This document shows, in pieces, positions 6,684 through 7,236 of a DNA stretch of 7,236 nt. Each line of letters starts with the position of its first letter. Position 1 is the stretch's first letter. The notes under the pieces are model-generated. The model saw only the letters and a list, made by a program, of their open reading frames with translations. It searched no databases and had not been told where the DNA came from. Source of the stretch: Acidobacteriota bacterium (lineage in GTDB: Bacteria; Acidobacteriota; Thermoanaerobaculia; Multivoradales; JAHEKO01); assembly GCA_006227875.1 (NCBI GenBank), contig SBFI01000034.1, forward strand, positions 1 through 7,236, read 5' to 3'. The translations under genes were made by a program, and so were the position numbers.

Positions 6684-7236
6684 ATGAGTATCGCAAATGC
6701 ACATCGAAACTTCGCCCTGCCGACGATCCTGGCGGTGAGCCTCGTGCTCGGTCTGTCGACCATCCTCGCCGGGATGGCGCAAACAGGTGAGCAGGGTGCC
6801 GCCACCGGGAGGAGCCATTGCCCGTGCTGTGGCGAACAGCATCCGGCCAGTGATTGTGCGGACTGCCCAGCAACCGACTGTTGCCGGGGTCACCATCACC
6901 ACCACGGCCGTCACCAAGGCCGTCGCTCGGGTCCGCGTGGAGCCGGTGGGTGGGGTGGCAACGATGGACGGGGCGGTCCCCCTGCCGAGATGCGGACGGT
7001 GTGGACGCTGATCGACGCCCACGATGCAATCGAGAGGGTCGTCGAAGAGATTCCGAGTGGTGTCAGGACCACTACCACGACCACCGATCCGGAGCTTGTT
7101 TCGGTGGTGCAACGGCACGTCACCGAGATGGCGGGGTTGCTCGAATCGGGGGGTCGGATCCGCAATTGGGATCCGTTGTTTGCCGAGCTCTTCGACCGGC
7201 GCGACGAGATCCGCATCACCATCCAGGAGCTCGACA
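6684..7236 (+). CDS. Secreted Cys/His-rich protein with uncharacterised helical domain (3' end cut off)
   Basis: The frame from ATG 6684 stays open to the window end (184 codons plus one base). Residues 1-32 look like a Sec signal peptide: a basic start (HR at 7-8), hydrophobic core at about 10-29, and a likely cut after GMA (30-32). Residues 45-77 are a Cys/His cluster: H45-C46, C48-C49, H53, C58, C61, C66-C67, then H70-H74 and H77. A Gly/Arg-rich linker runs to about 100. Residues 103-184 form a mostly helical domain (VWTLIDAHDAIERVV, six Thr at 129-134, DPELVSVVQRHVTEM, IRNWDPLFAELF). It resembles an uncharacterised family I recall from secreted or haem-associated bacterial proteins, in which the HxxxM and WDPLF patches recur and a second half-motif follows. 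I cannot name it. The cluster suggests binding of a soft metal (Cu, Zn) or disulfide bonding; function is not established. The gene is divergent from the A2M gene. Confidence 0.85.
   Translation, partial: MSIANAHRNFALPTILAVSLVLGLSTILAGMAQTGEQGAATGRSHCPCCGEQHPASDCADCPATDCCRGHHHHHGRHQGRRSGPRGAGGWGGNDGRGGPPAEMRTVWTLIDAHDAIERVVEEIPSGVRTTTTTTDPELVSVVQRHVTEMAGLLESGGRIRNWDPLFAELFDRRDEIRITIQELD

Noticed and set aside
6787..7011. 74-codon plus-strand frame inside the Cys/His-rich gene
   Set aside because: It is in a different frame from the supported gene, starts inside it without a ribosome-binding site, and has no recognisable features.
6666..7222. Minus-strand open frames of 103-150 codons at the right end
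   Set aside because: The plus strand here has a ribosome-binding site, a signal peptide and a coherent domain running to the window end. The minus frames are low-complexity shadows.

Overview
The window looks like chromosome from a GC-rich bacterium with an outer membrane. All three genes appear to encode exported, cell-envelope proteins. The gene types (a DUF5715/M15-like metallopeptidase with a LysM tail, and a roughly 2000-residue alpha-2-macroglobulin with an N-terminal helical region) and the GC-rich third positions fit an Acidobacteriota-like or similar deep-branching environmental lineage. That assignment is a guess. I see no tRNA, rRNA, CRISPR array, insertion sequence or phage gene.

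Layout. (1) Positions 1-459, plus strand: the 3' end of a peptidoglycan-directed metallopeptidase-like protein with LAS-type zinc ligands (HxxxxxxD ... HxH) and a C-terminal LysM domain. (2) Positions 472-6516, minus strand: one very large bacterial alpha-2-macroglobulin (A2M) protease-trap gene with an intact CxEQ thioester motif. It converges on the first gene with only 12 bp between the stop codons. (3) Positions 6573-6683: a short divergent intergenic region with ribosome-binding sites facing both ways and a small dyad over a possible -10 box. (4) Positions 6684 to the window end, plus strand: the 5' part of a secreted protein with a signal peptide, a Cys/His cluster ending in five histidines, and a helical domain I know only as an uncharacterised family.

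The most notable observation is at the 5' end of the A2M gene. A strong Shine-Dalgarno and GTG start (6572) open a typical lipoprotein signal peptide. It lies one base out of frame with the 2014-codon A2M body. One extra base in the A5 run at 6515-6519 (T5 in the mRNA) would join the two into a 2033-residue lipoprotein with its lipobox Cys at residue 22. As the sequence stands, the only start in frame with the body is a TTG directly before that Cys, with no ribosome-binding site. This is a sequencing error, a real null or phase variant, or a recoding site.

Working picture (inference): the A2M is an outer-membrane-anchored periplasmic trap for foreign proteases. The neighbouring metallopeptidase handles cell-wall peptides. 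The divergently transcribed Cys/His protein may bind metal in the periplasm or outside the cell. The A2M is not next to a pbpC gene within the window, unlike the classic enterobacterial arrangement.
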